Shown piece by piece: positions 35,943 to 48,734 of a stretch of DNA of 64,000 nt (its first letter is position 1; every line of letters starts with the position of its first letter). The translations under genes and the position numbers were made by a program. The notes under the pieces are model-generated. The model searched no databases and was not told the origin of the DNA. It saw only the letters and a list, made by a program, of their open reading frames with translations. Source of the stretch: Chiridota heheva (Eukaryota; Echinodermata; Holothuroidea; Apodida; Chiridotidae); assembly GCA_020152595.1 (NCBI GenBank), contig JAIGNY010004519.1, forward strand, positions 85,001 through 149,000, read 5' to 3'.

Positions 35943-37960
35943 TTGTTTGTATTCAGGGATTGTTTTGATGGGATTTGTTTGTCATGCTATGTTGGTTTTG
36001 CAACGCGATTAGAAACCAAATACATTTTAGAAATCATTTTCATCACGGCAGCACAACAAAAACATCAAAAAGTTGATTCAGAGAATCGTACTTTCAAAGA
36101 TAAGTGGACACACAATTATGCTTTTATTTTCAACAGTAAATCGTTAAAGCTGATGTATCTGATTTGTAACTATTCTACAACTGTTGTGAAAAAGGCAAAC
36201 ATAAACCAGCACTTTCAAACCAACCATCCAACATTCAATTGTGAATTCCCACCAAACTAGGAAAAGAGGAAGATTGAATCTGTCACTACCAACCAGCAAA
36301 TTATGGGGGCTTTCCTGACAAAGCAAGAAAGAGCAATGATAGCATCCCTTCAAATTTCCTGGAGGCTTGCAAAGCACCTAAAACCCCTTTACAGATGCAG
36401 AAATGATAAAAGTGTTTGGTTGATACAATGGAATCTGTCATTGAAACCCAGCAGTGAAAGACCCAAGTGCTGACGAAAATAGAGTGAATTTCGCTGTCAA
36501 ATAATACCATCACAACCAGAAGCGAGAAATTGTTCAGTGCTGTTATAAGTGATCGCAAACAATGACTTCGAGAAGCTGAGTGTTTGTCTCTAGCAGTCGA
36601 TGAATCTACTGACATAACTAATGATGCACAACTTCTGGTATATGTAAGATATCATTTAAACGTGTCCTACCATGAAGACATTCTGGGCCTTCAGATGATG
36701 AAGGGTAGAGCAACGGAAGCTGACATCTACGAAGATCTTGCTACTGTTTTGAGAATCCTGGAAGTTGATGTCTCAAGATAGTTTCAGTAACAACTGATGG
36801 GGCACGGGCCGGCAATGGCAGGAAGACTTCAAGGGATGGTTACTAGGTTGAAAGAAGTCAGTAACGACTGATGGGGCACTGGCAATGGTAGGAAGACTTC
36901 AAGAGGTGGTTACTAGGTAGAAAGAAGTCGGTAACGGCTGATGGCGCACCGGCAATGGTAGGTAACTTCAAGAGGTCGTTAATACGTTGAAAGAAGAGAT
37001 GTGTCCAGGAATACTGACATACCATTGTATCATCCATCAGACTGTCCTTTGTGCTCAACTCAGAGCTAGGTACAAACTCCCACGGACACAATCATGAAGT
37101 TGGTGAACTACTTAAGGGCAACGTCTGCGTTAAGACATAGGAATCTGATAATTTTCCTTCGTGAAGTTGGGGCCGGATTTGAAGATCTCTTGCTACACAA
37201 TAATGTGTGATGGCTCAGTAAGGGGATGGTTTTTGGGCCATCCCAAATAAGCCAAATCAATTTCTGTCAGAAGATAACTCCGTGAAGGCAAACCAATTCA
37301 TAGAATATCTACAAGACGAAGAAAACAATAAAATATCGCCTTCGTAGTTGACTAACCAGTTACCTAAATGATTCGAATTTGAGACTTCAGGGACATAGCC
37401 ATAAAATATGCGACCTAGTTTCATCCATGAACGCCTTTTCAGGTGAAACTGAAACTTTACATGGATGACTTATTAAGCGGTGATTACCTGTTCTTCCCAA
37501 CTTTGAGAGACTTAGGTTCACATGTAGACCGCATCGATTTCATGAATGGACTTTAGCAAATTTCTCTACCAGATTTGATGGATTTAACCTGAATATAGGG
37601 TTAACGCTGGATTAGCAAATCCATTTAACAATGGCAGCCTGTTGGGATTTTTTAATAAAGTCAAGTCTGTTTTTGACTTGGTTGATGTTGCAGCATTGAG
37701 CACAGAGGTAATTGACATTCAACAGGACATTACACTGAAAGGAGATATAATCACTAACCCTGCTTTGAGTTTTGGGGCAACATTACGAATAAGCCTTTAT
37801 TGAAGAAGATGGCAACAACAATTCTGACCATGTTCGGAAGCACATACACCTGAGAAAGGGGCTTCTCAAACATGAACTTCATAAAAAACAAACATAAGAG
37901 CGAGCAGGCTGACAGATGCAGATCTCAGAGACTTTATGAGAATTTTGTAAACCTCTCTTG
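35943..37960 (+). pseudogene. Degenerate hAT transposase (GTF2IRD2/ZBED type)
   Basis: Order of recognisable pieces: KVDSENRTFKDKW (about 36070), a BED-type finger whose first Cys has become Tyr (LMYLICN), with QHFQTNH as the His pair; LAVDESTDITNDAQLLVYVR (about 36590); VSVTTDGA (about 36782); YHCIIHQTVLCAQLR (about 37020); RHRNLIIFLREVGAGFEDLL followed by a stop where RWLSKG is expected (about 37135-37215); and a C-terminal dimerisation segment, FGSTYT, stop, ERGFSNMNF (about 37830). Several frameshifts and stops prevent function. The catalytic DDE residues cannot all be checked. A 73-bp segment with the TTDGA motif is tandemly triplicated at 36784-36990. Terminal inverted repeats were not found, so the element's limits are unknown. 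Confidence 0.88.
36784..36990 (+). repeat. 73-bp internal triplication within the hAT relic
   Basis: GTAACAACTGATGGGGCAC, GTAACGACTGATGGGGCAC and GTAACGGCTGATGGCGCAC begin three successive copies, each followed by CGGCAATGG or CTGGCAATGG, AGGAAGACTTCAAG and GGTTACTAGGT.GAAAGAAG (the last copy diverged). The ancestral transposase has this segment once. Confidence 0.9.
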
Positions 37961-38234
37961 CGCCTAACTTTAAAGAAATTGCTAAATTGTCAGTGTGTCA
38001 TTAGAGTCACTGATATTGTTCTGAAGCCCTTTTGTCAATTAAAATATTTGTGATCGTTAACTTGAACTGGATATTATATCATGCTTTGATGCATGTTGAG
38101 TTTCATTTGTTTGGTTGTGAATAATTAAAAAAATTGAAATGAAATTATTCTTCACTTCCATTATCTCACAATAAGTGTTGTAAGTTAGATTCTCATCCCT
38201 CTTATTTCCTCCCCCATCCAATTAAGCTTGCATC

Positions 38235-38425
38235 CCGCCCTTGTCCTTATCTGCCTTGAACTCTGATCGGCAAATCATTGAAGTTGGTTATGACGCAACG
38301 CTATCATCTCGCCCTTGTCCTATGCCCCAATCTTTACACAACGAACTTAGCCTGATTGGTAGCTCGTTGAAGTTGGTTACAGACACAATGTTATCATCCT
38401 ACCCTTGTCCTTATCTGCCCCAAAC
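38235..38425. repeat. Tandem duplication of about 90 bp
   Basis: CCCTTGTCCTTATCTGCC, TTGAAGTTGGTTA, GACACAATG or GACGCAACG and TATCATC recur at 38236-38310 and 38320-38420. An open frame on the plus strand covers both but has no recognisable family. Confidence 0.7.
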
Positions 38426-38724
38426 TTGTGGACCTGCCCAGCATAATGCATACACTTGCTTGAACGACCTATCCTGCATGATAATGTATGCTTCATCATT
38501 TGGCCCGCAGCCTGAAGCTTATGTGAAATGATGGCCTTTGGAAAAAATTAATTAAGGAGCCTTTCTATACACCTTATGGCTATTTCTAGAACTGAAGAAG
38601 GAAGTCTAAAATTTATAATAACCCCCCAAAAATAATTTTGTTAGAAAGACAGATCAGAATTTCTCTGCCATAAAGTCAAAGAGAAAAGAAAAGACAGGCT
38701 ACAGAGCAACATGATAATTGCAAT

Positions 38725-39310
38725 AAGGAGAGGCTTACAAGGGCTGGGTAATTTCTGGATTCTATCAACGTTGTTACAACCATACACTATGAATGCATTT
38801 ATCATTATCAACATCAAGGAACAAGAACACATAACAAATACCTTCCACAGTTATGTCTCATTTTTTTCTTCTTGTAGGGATAGGCTTACAAGGGTGGGGT
38901 AATTTCTTATTTCTATCAGCACTGTCACAACCATACACCATGAATGCATTTATCATTAACATCAAGAAACAACAACACATTACAAATACCTTCCACAGTT
39001 TAGTCTCAAATTTATTCTTGTAAGGAGAGGCTTAAAGGGTGGGGTAATTTCTTATTTCTATCAGCACTGTCACAACCATACACCATGAATGCATTTATCA
39101 TTAACATCAAGGAACAACAACACATTACAAATACCTTCCACAGTTTAGTCTCAAATTCATTCTTGTAAGGAGAGGCTTAAAGGGTGGGGTAATTTCTTAT
39201 TTCTATCAGCACTGTCACCACCATACATCATGAATGCATTTATCATTAATATTAAGGAACAACAACACATAACAAATACCTTTCACAGTTCAGTCTCACT
39301 TTTTCTTTTA
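38725..39310. repeat. 145-bp tandem repeat, four units
   Basis: Units start at about 38725, 38877, 39022 and 39167 with AAGGAGAGGCTTA, followed by GGGTGGGGTAATTTC, CACTGTCACAACCATACACC, ATGAATGCATTTATCATTAA and ACCTTCCACAGTTTAGTCTC. The last three are very similar; the first differs most. No coding potential. Confidence 0.92.
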
Positions 39311-40134
39311 AGAATGAGAAACTGCGCCCCTCCCCCGAATGGTTAAAAGCAACCCAAGAATAAAATGACCCCAAATGGGATACAAAAACAGTGAAAATTG
39401 CACTTTTTGAAGTAGTCAAAATAAAAGACAAAAAAAGAGAAAAATTCGTTCAGTTGAACATAAATCATTAAACTTTGGTATGGCAAAAAAACAAAACAAT
39501 GCTTCTTCAAAACTTGCCTCATTCTCTAAGGCCTGCTAAAATCGTAATGAAAAAAACATAACCATAAAACAAAATGATAAGTTTCCTCTAAATTATAATC
39601 CTACTTCTCCACAATTCTTGAACAAACTTTTCAACTTCTTTTCAAACCCCGAAGAAGTCATTTGGAATACAAACATAAATCAATGCAAAACCAAAACAAA
39701 CCCATTCCTGATGGAGATTATTAATAGCAAATTAGCAAAGATAAAGTGAGCCACCTCTTTCTTCGTAACAAGTTGAACAAAAGGTCAAATTTTACGGCAG
39801 CTGTTTCTTCTGCGGACAAAATTAATTTGGTGATTGCTTTGGCAGATTATATAACCCCTTCTTCTGCCCCATTATGTCCATGATGAAGACTTCATTGTTT
39901 GATTTCTACTGGTAAATCTACGTTCTATGGCACGTACGTCACTTCAAACCCGTCCTATTGATATGGATATTGCCCGGGGGCCTTGGAGACTTCCTGGATC
40001 TCAATAACCCCAAGACTCGAGAGGACTGGTCTCACTATTGAAATCCTTCTACTTTGAATTTTTTGTTTTCGTCATGTTCTGGTTTTATACAACTCGCTCA
40101 CGCTTGACTCAAATCACTTATAGTACAGAATCTG
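39311..40134. other. Unassigned sequence
   Basis: AT-rich and unremarkable apart from a G/C-richer patch at 39930-40010. No gene or repeat supported. Confidence 0.35.
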
Positions 40135-40255
40135 TGGAGAAGGGGAGGACGCGGAAGAGGGGAGGGGAGGGAGAAGGGAGAGAGAGGGGAGAGAGAGGGG
40201 AGGGAGAGGGGAGGGGGAGAGGGGAAAGAGAAGGGAATGGGTGAGGAAAAGAGGG
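40135..40255. repeat. Purine-only tract (GAGAGGGGAGG type)
   Basis: About 110 bases almost entirely G and A on the plus strand, with repeated AGAGGGGAG and GGGAGAG blocks. Such tracts can form triplex or other non-B DNA. The open frames through it are compositional. Confidence 0.85.
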
Positions 40256-41091
40256 TCTAAACATAGGTGCAGGGATTGTGATGAAGATATATAAGGCAGA
40301 TGGGGCCACTTGAATTTGAACACTTTTAACTTTTTAAACTCTGAAAATAGGAGAGTAAGATTTGAAACTGTCCAAATATCTTAAACCAACTCATTAAATA
40401 AATTTGCATATATTGGTCAAAATGAAAACAAATCTCCAATTCCAAATTTGCTCCTTGACTTGCATTACGATCCCCATGCACTCAATCCCTGTAATGCATA
40501 ACCTTCAGTACTTGGATTAGTCCATTTTCACAAAAGGTGAATTTGTTAACAAAGCGAAAAATGTATGTAAACTCTTCTGTTTTTCATTCCTATTTGTTGT
40601 TGTTTATGCATTTAAACAATCTAACACAGAAATTTTATGAAAAGATTAATATTTGGCATCGTGTTTGTATGCGTATTTAATGCACAGTTCAAAGCACTTT
40701 GCACTTGAGAATGGCCATCCTTAAGTCGGGCCATTCTACTCGTGTCAACGTCCTTTGCCCCATTCATTATATATGCATATAAACTCTCTGCCTCAACATT
40801 AATCTTTAATTATTTACTGAGCCTTATGCTATTGGCGAAGGAGTGATGTGGCCAGGTCATGTTGGACCAGGTTATCTTATTTTAAGGGGGTTCTTGGTTT
40901 AGTAGACTCTTGATTGAGTTATTAAGAAGAACCCAGTCATAGTAAGATGTTAATCAGAACCAAAAGGGTTTGTAGTTCCAACTTCCAATGCTTTTTCATT
41001 ACTGATTGATTTTGTATTAACTGTATGTATATGTCATGCATATCATGAAATATTTGACAACATAAATTCTTTAGAAATTGTTTGCAAGCTC

Positions 41092-41600
41092 TTTTCAGCA
41101 AAATCATATTAAGCCCCGCCCACTAGGCATATTAATGATATTCAATGTTTTTATCAAATGAACACGTACAAATAAGCTAACATCATAATTCTAAATATGA
41201 AACAAAACGCCTACACATTAACATGCATAACATCACCACCAAAAACAATAAGGTACATAGGTACATTTACAGACCATGGGCTATCTGTGTACAGCACATG
41301 GCTTGAATTGCCTTCTTGATATACTGTGTTTACAGATCTTTCAGCAAAACCATATTAAGCCCCACCCACTACACATAGTAATGAAATTCCAACAATTTGT
41401 ATACAGTGAACATGTACAAACTAGCTAAAATCATAAATACACCAAGTATGAAACAAAACAGACATGCGGCTGTTAATATATAAGCATTTCAAGAATTTTA
41501 CATTAAGCACTGCCTACTCATTAATATGCATAACATCACCACCAAAACCAATAGGGTACACATCTACAGACCATAGGGTATATGTGTATCACACATACAC
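41092..41600. repeat. Local duplication of about 240-bp segments
   Basis: The phrases TTTCAGCAAAATCATATTAA, GCCCCGCCCACTA, CATGTACAAA.TAGCTAA.ATCATAA and ATGAAACAAAACA recur at 41092-41215 and 41338-41465. TTAA.ATGCATAACATCACC, AATA.GGTACA and ACAGACCAT.GG recur at 41218-41280 and 41520-41575. The second copy carries an extra diverged stretch and ends in CACA/CATA microsatellite sequence (41590-41640). Confidence 0.8.
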
Positions 41601-41639
41601 ACAAACATACACACAAACAAACATACATACATGCATACA

Positions 41640-42559
41640 CATGCCAGCATGACTGCATAGGTCTCTCATGCTGTTAGCATCGGAACCAAAAAGAGTCCAA
41701 TTTAGTGATATTAATTAATTTTGAAATTCAGCGAGGAATCCCAAACAAATTGATATTTTTAAGGATGAAAATGAAACTGTTTTTTTGTTTTTATAGCCCT
41801 TCCAACTTGGTTATGAGAGGATAAAGATAATTACCACTTTGATATTCTAATAGGAAACATTTTGCTCTCTAAAATGTTCAATTCTTTTGCTACAAATGTT
41901 CTCCCAACAAGATCAGGGAAGAGGCCTAATTTTTCATATCCAGCAAAATTGTATAAGTGTCCCAAATACCGATTCAACTGACCCCCCCACTTCCAAGTCC
42001 TCAACAAGACATGATCAAAAATTCAAGACAGACTCAAGTGGACCGAGATAAGTGCTATGTACTTCACATTAAGCCTGGCGGAAAAGCGTGCCAATCAACC
42101 GTTTTACAAAGTCATGACGGAAAATAATCACAACTTTAAATCTCCATGTATTGAGCTGCGAGATAATCTACTTTGTTCCAGCCCCTCCATAAAAATGAAA
42201 ATATAGGTCTGATTTTCAAAAGGCTGTGAAAGGCGATTTAGGATTGTCACTTCAAGCAAGAATTTTCTTTTATTAGCTTTATGATTAGACATGCCTGTCT
42301 TGTAAGAAAGAAGATAAAAACACAAACAAAACTGTGAAGAAAGAAGAAAGAAAAAAAAAAAAAAAAAAAGATATTCTTTCCAATTAAGAAGCAGGTGGCC
42401 GAAAAGTGAAGGCATATTTTCCTGGAGTCTCAAGAATATTCAAATACACTATCCATGCACGTGATGGCACTGAAACTCTTTAACACGAATGATCAAATTA
42501 ATCAAGAGTGATTTCTTATGAATGATAATTTTTTAATGACATGATTATCAGACCCCTAG
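41640..42559. other. Unassigned sequence
   Basis: Contains an A-run at about 42351-42370 within an open minus-strand frame that I reject. No element or exon is supported. Confidence 0.35.
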
Positions 42560-43505
42560 CTTTGCTGTTTCACAGGGGCGGGCCGCCTGTCCCTCCACGG
42601 ACCCGCCCTGACCCCTGGGGGTCCACCCTGCCCCTCAAAAAACAAAGGTGTTTTTTTATTATTTATTTTTTAAAGATTATTATTATTTTATTTGTTCAGA
42701 TTATTATAATAATTTTTTTAAAGTTAATAATCCTAATGAACCTCATAAATGAAATACCTTACATGGATACAGAGCACAGAATGATAGCATAGTAAGCAAT
42801 TGTCCTGTTTGGCTAATGAATGGTCCTTATCAATCAGAATATAGTTTCATTCTGAGGTATGATTATAGCTAATGAACCCCAGCTATTTAATCCCAGAGTT
42901 CTTCACTAAGGGATTGAGCCTTAAAGGGGCCCCTAGACTCTACGCTAAAAAGACACAGCACTTAATGTGCCCCTCAACAGGTAACATCTCTGAGTAACAA
43001 AATAAGCCACACCCACCATAGCAACACAGTAACTAGGTGGGGGAAAATAATCCTCAAATCCGCAATTGTGCCTTACAAACGCATTGACATTTATTTAGAT
43101 GTTCACAAGGCCTGCTGCAAGCTTTGGTCCATTTATGGCACTATCTCGGATCTTTAAAGATTTTAGCAAAAGGGAAGAGCGAAATTCAGCTTGCTAAGTA
43201 TTCTGGGTAACAGCAATCAGATTTACAAAGCCCGCAGCAGGCCCGTAAGTGCAATTTTTGTTCACCATTTTGCCGTCACTCAGTCTGTCTCTGCAGAAAT
43301 TTGTTTTGTACAGTAAATTGCATTGACTACATGACCGCGCACTGGTAGCTAGTTGTACTGTACCAGTACCATGTAGGATGTTTGCCCCACTTAGGTATAC
43401 AGATTTTGTTGCTAGGCAAATTCATGCGGTGATTGGTTGAAAAAGCTGTCAATCATCTAACTCAGACAGGTTAATTCTAGCACCCTGCCCCTTTTTAAAT
43501 CAAAC
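42560..43505 (+). repeat. Dispersed repeat C, copy 2, with insertion
   Basis: Inverted relative to the copy at 11325-11790. It begins with GC-rich CCTGACCCCTGGGGGTCCAC-type units, continues through CCTCATAAATGAAATACCTT and GGATTGAGCCTTAAAGGGG to GTGCCCCTCAACAGG (about 42983), and resumes at TCTAGCACCCTGCCCCTTTTT (about 43474). The sequence between is an insertion absent from copy 1. Confidence 0.85.
42985..43468. mobile_element. Insertion element B inside repeat C
   Basis: About 485 bp. The ends are inverted: TAACATCTCTGAGTAAC at left and GTTGATTGACAG..., whose plus-strand form is CTAACTCAGACAGGTTA, at right. Further in, CATAGCAACACAGTAACTAG, GTGGGG pairs with CCCCACTTAGGTA and TTGTTGCTAGG, so the arms extend some 80-90 bp imperfectly. 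It is absent from the corresponding site at about 11366. The arm at 7137-7290 is a partial copy. No transposase is encoded. Confidence 0.72.
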
Positions 43506-43561
43506 CTGGGTTATTTCAAATTCACAAATAAGATACCCTCACTTTTCAACCTAAAGCTTCC

Positions 43562-43615
43562 TTAAAGGATTAGTTCAGCGATCTAGCAAGTCCATCCGAT
43601 ATAACAAAGGACTAG
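43562..43615 (+). mobile_element. FB1 terminal fragment
   Basis: TTAAAGGATTAGTTCAGCGATC followed by GCAAGTCCATC and AAGGACTAG matches the first 50 bases of FB1. Nothing of the rest follows, so it is a solo tip or an abortive copy. Confidence 0.75.
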
Positions 43616-44285
43616 AATAGAAAGGGGGACGGGAAATGGAGGGGGCATTTCCATACTAAAGTGGTAGGTATATTAGCTAATCCAATGGAGCCAGTGCTTA
43701 TCTCTGGTTCCGATGGCGTAAGCGGATAAGAGTACACGACTTCCCCCAGTCCATCGTAGATTAACTTCCCAGCAGTGTTGGTACTCATTTTTCACAAATG
43801 AGATTTTGTTCCTTTGGAAGTCTTCTTACATTTAAAATGAACTTGACATAATCCTTTTAGCATGGACTCAATGTGAGTTTCAAAACAATCTTTTGGACAA
43901 AGGGAGAAAGATATTAAAGTAGTTTAGTTTATCCACAGCTCTATTTATAGTCTTTCTGTCTTCTATACACATAATCACAGCACTAAAAGAAACGGTATGT
44001 AAAATGGTAAACTGCTACTTTCTATTCATAATTCACCTTTTTAATATATTTTGTAACGTAATTTCCTTACGACTTGAAAGCAATCTCGTTACGACATGAA
44101 GACTCCTTCATATTTATTGACTTTGGACCATGAGATACAAGCTGCCAAGAAGAAATTTCCTGATTGACAAAACTCAAGTTCCTTTTTCCTGTAAATAATG
44201 GCATATTTGTGGAAAATTGCAGCTGGTCTTTATTTTTAAATCTTGTTCTGGAATTAATACTGCAACATGCAAGTATTAACACCTA
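43616..44285. other. Unassigned, with a GC-richer block at 43650-43790
   Basis: The block contains GCTTATCTCTGG, CGATGGCGTAAGCGG and CCCAGCAGTGTTGGTACTC, more CpG than its surroundings. It looks like a fragment of a dispersed repeat but has no second copy here. I considered 5S rRNA and rejected it. The rest is AT-rich and featureless. Confidence 0.35.
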
Positions 44286-46019
<1,734 letters not shown>

Positions 46020-47279
46020 TGTCTATAAAGCCTATCACTGATGCCCCGTGTTCTGTCTATATAGCCTATCATTGATGCCCCGTGTTCTGTCTATACAGCC
46101 TATCATTGATACTCCGTGTTCTGTCTATATAGCCTATCATTGATGCCCCGTGTTCTGTCTATATAGCCTATCATTGATACTCCGTGTTCTGTCTATATAG
46201 CCTATCATTGATACTCCGTGTTCTGTCTATATAGCCTATCATTGATACTCCGTGTTCTGTCTATATAGCCTATCATTGATGCCCCGTGTTCTGTCTATAT
46301 AGCCTATCATTGATACTCTGTGTTCTGTCTATATAGCCTATCATTGATACTCCGTGTTCTGTCTATATAGCATATCATTGATACTCCGTGTTCTGTCTAT
46401 ATAGCCTATCATTGATACTCCGTGTTCTGTCTATATAGCCTATCATTGATACTCTGTGTTCTGTCTATATAGCCTATCATTGATACTCCGTGTTCTGTCT
46501 ATATAGCATATCATTGATACTCCGTGTTCTGTCTATATAGCCTATTATTGATACTCCGTGTTCTGTCTGTATAGCCTATCATTGATACTCCGTGTTCTGT
46601 CTATAAAGCCTATCATTGATACTCCGTGTTCTGTCTATATAGCCTATCATTGATACTCCGTGTTCTGTCTATAAAGCCTATCATTGATACTCCGTGTTCT
46701 GTCTATATAGCCTATCATTGATGCCCCGTGTTCTGTCTATATAGCCTATCATTGATACTCCGTGTTCTGTCTATATAGCCTATCATTGATACTCCGTGTT
46801 CTGTCTATATAGCCTATCATTGATACTCTGTGTTCTGTCTATATAGCCTATCATTGATACTCCGTGTTCTGTCTATATAGCATATCATTGATACTCTGTG
46901 TTCTGTCTATATAGCCTATTATTGATACTCCGTGTTCTGTCTATATAGCCTATCATTGATACTCTGTGTTCTGTCTGTATAGCCTATCATTGATACTCCG
47001 TGTTCTGTCTATATAGCCTATCATTGATACTCCGTGTTCTGTCTATATAGCCTATCATTGATACTCCGTGTTCTGTCTATATAGCCTATTATTGATACTC
47101 CGTGTTCTGTCTATACAGCCTATCATTGATACTCCGTGTTCTGTCTATATAGCCTATCATTGATACTCCGTGTTCTGTCTATATAGCCTATCATTGATAC
47201 TCCGTGTTCTGTCTATATAGCCTATCATTGATACTCCGTGTTCTGTCTATATAGCCTATCATTGATACTCCGTGTTCTG
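46020..47279. repeat. 34-bp minisatellite, about 37 units
   Basis: Unit: GATACTCCGTGTTCTGTCTA followed by TATAGCCTATCATT. Variants ATGCCCCG, ATACTCTG and TAGCATATC recur. The combination ACTCTG unit, ACTCCG unit, CATATC unit appears at 46315, 46451 and 46825, separated by 136 and 374 bp, which are 4 and 11 units: evidence of block duplication. No frame is open for long. Confidence 0.96.
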
Positions 47280-47836
47280 CGATGTTCTGGGGCTGTGCAC
47301 AGTGTGCTATTCAAACTCAGCATTGTGTGAACTGGTTCTATACTAGCTGGACAATAACCACCACAATAACATTTGTCAGCAGCAAATGCAAAATAAGCAA
47401 ATAATGTAACAAAACTTAATTAAAGTCTTCAAATTAATTAAATTAATGATGTTATCAGTCCAAATATGTTGGGTGGGTACTTATTGAGCAAGGCGTTTAA
47501 TACACCCAATATGCTACTTTTACTATCCGTCATAATCAAACTGAAGATAACATTTCAACTGTGGCTAAGTGAAGTGTGTGTGATTTCATGCAACTGTCTG
47601 GAATCTGCTCCCATATGTAGTGTTTACGTAGCTTATTTGCCAGAGCACTATTGATTCCATTGGTAAACACTTTCCGTTAGCTTTGAGAACAGAACCAGTA
47701 TCTCTGGATCAGAAAGGGTGGAGATTGCTTTCTATATTCTTTCTAGTGTAGACTGTATTTGTTAAAAAAATGCAAAGTTTGACTATTCAGAGCATAAGAA
47801 ATATGTTGCTTTTGGGTGAAGAAAAGCATATGGGTC
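47280..47836. other. Unassigned spacer
   Basis: No element, exon or repeat is supported between the 34-bp array and the FB1 copy. Confidence 0.35.
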
Positions 47837-48218
47837 TTAAAGGGATTAGTTCAAGGGTCAAGTATGTCCATCTTATTTGAAAGAAGACTTCTAAAGAAAC
47901 AAAATGGTGAAAAAAGCATTCAACACATCTTATTCCTTTTAAGGGGAAATTTAAGTTTTAAGCTCTTGTCCTATCTGTGTAGAAATGAAATTCTTGGTAT
48001 AATATAAATATCCTTCCTAGATTCAGTTTTACCACTTTTTTGACATATCCCATGGTTTTTAAGCCACAAAACATGATAGAATACATAAAGACTTATGAAT
48101 CTGAGGCAATGACATCACAACTATATCTGATTTAAGTTTTTACACAAATGATACCATTGACTTCAAACTTTAAATATCCTTAATGAAATACGATTTTTGA
48201 ATGTTTTCTTCACAATTC
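47837..48218 (-). mobile_element. FB1 element, copy E, inverted and truncated
   Basis: The outer left reads TTAAAGGGATTAGTTCAAG, but the centre (CCTTCCTAGATTCAGTTTTACC, CATATCCCATGG) is reverse-complemented compared with the other copies, so the element lies on the minus strand. The arm at the left is shortened inside and the arm at the right loses its tip after TTCTTCACAATTC. Total about 380 bp against about 550-600 for full copies. Confidence 0.82.
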
Positions 48219-48639
48219 ACACTTTACACTGCAACTGTAAGAGATTTTAGTTGGAGGGGCAAAATATTATTGGGGGGGGGGGGTAAATAGCAAAAAAATT
48301 TGGGGAAGGGGAAAAGTACCCCTTGTCCCTATGGCTAGAGCGATATATCGCTAACCTAATGTCAGGATAATTGATAATGTTGCGACATTGGTTCCTGAGA
48401 ATATACCATCCAGAAAGCAGTGTTGGTATGCAAGCGTACTTGTTTACCTTTTGTGGATTTTTGGCTGTGATTTTTAATGCATTTTTTTGTGTTTGATTTT
48501 ACATCAGTGTGTACTTTCAACGTTGTCATGAATCAATGAGCCCAATGTCGATGTCAGGACACGAAGGTCATTGTCCTGATATATCAATGTCTTACACCCC
48601 TACCTATGGTACAGCTACCCTTGAACTTCAAGAACACAC

Positions 48640-48734
48640 AGTTCAACTTACTAGAGCAATCTTTGAAATGTAATAACTTGTAAACAGAATAAGACATCAA
48701 CATGGTTTTTACCTCAAATTGTTTCTTTGTGTCC
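48640..48734. mobile_element. FB2-related arm at the start of the 21-bp array
   Basis: CAATCTTTGAAATGTAATAACT, ACATCAACATGGTTTTTACC and CAAATTGTTTCTTTGTGTCCTCC match the FB2 right arm at 9325-9415 in order. The expected tip (CATGGGAATATATTCC) is displaced: GGAATATTCCTTT appears only at about 50446, after the array. The upstream 48250-48640 stretch has a G-run and nothing else. Confidence 0.78.

Noticed and set aside
42128-42433. A 101-codon minus-strand frame
   Set aside because: The frame crosses a T-run read as poly-Phe and has no recognisable motif or splice context.
43650-43790. 5S rRNA gene
   Set aside because: The GC-richer block lacks the internal control region words of 5S rRNA and the start and end do not match. 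It is more likely a dispersed repeat fragment.
46020-47279. A CRISPR array
   Set aside because: The 34-bp units are contiguous without unique spacers, and the genome is eukaryotic. It is a minisatellite.
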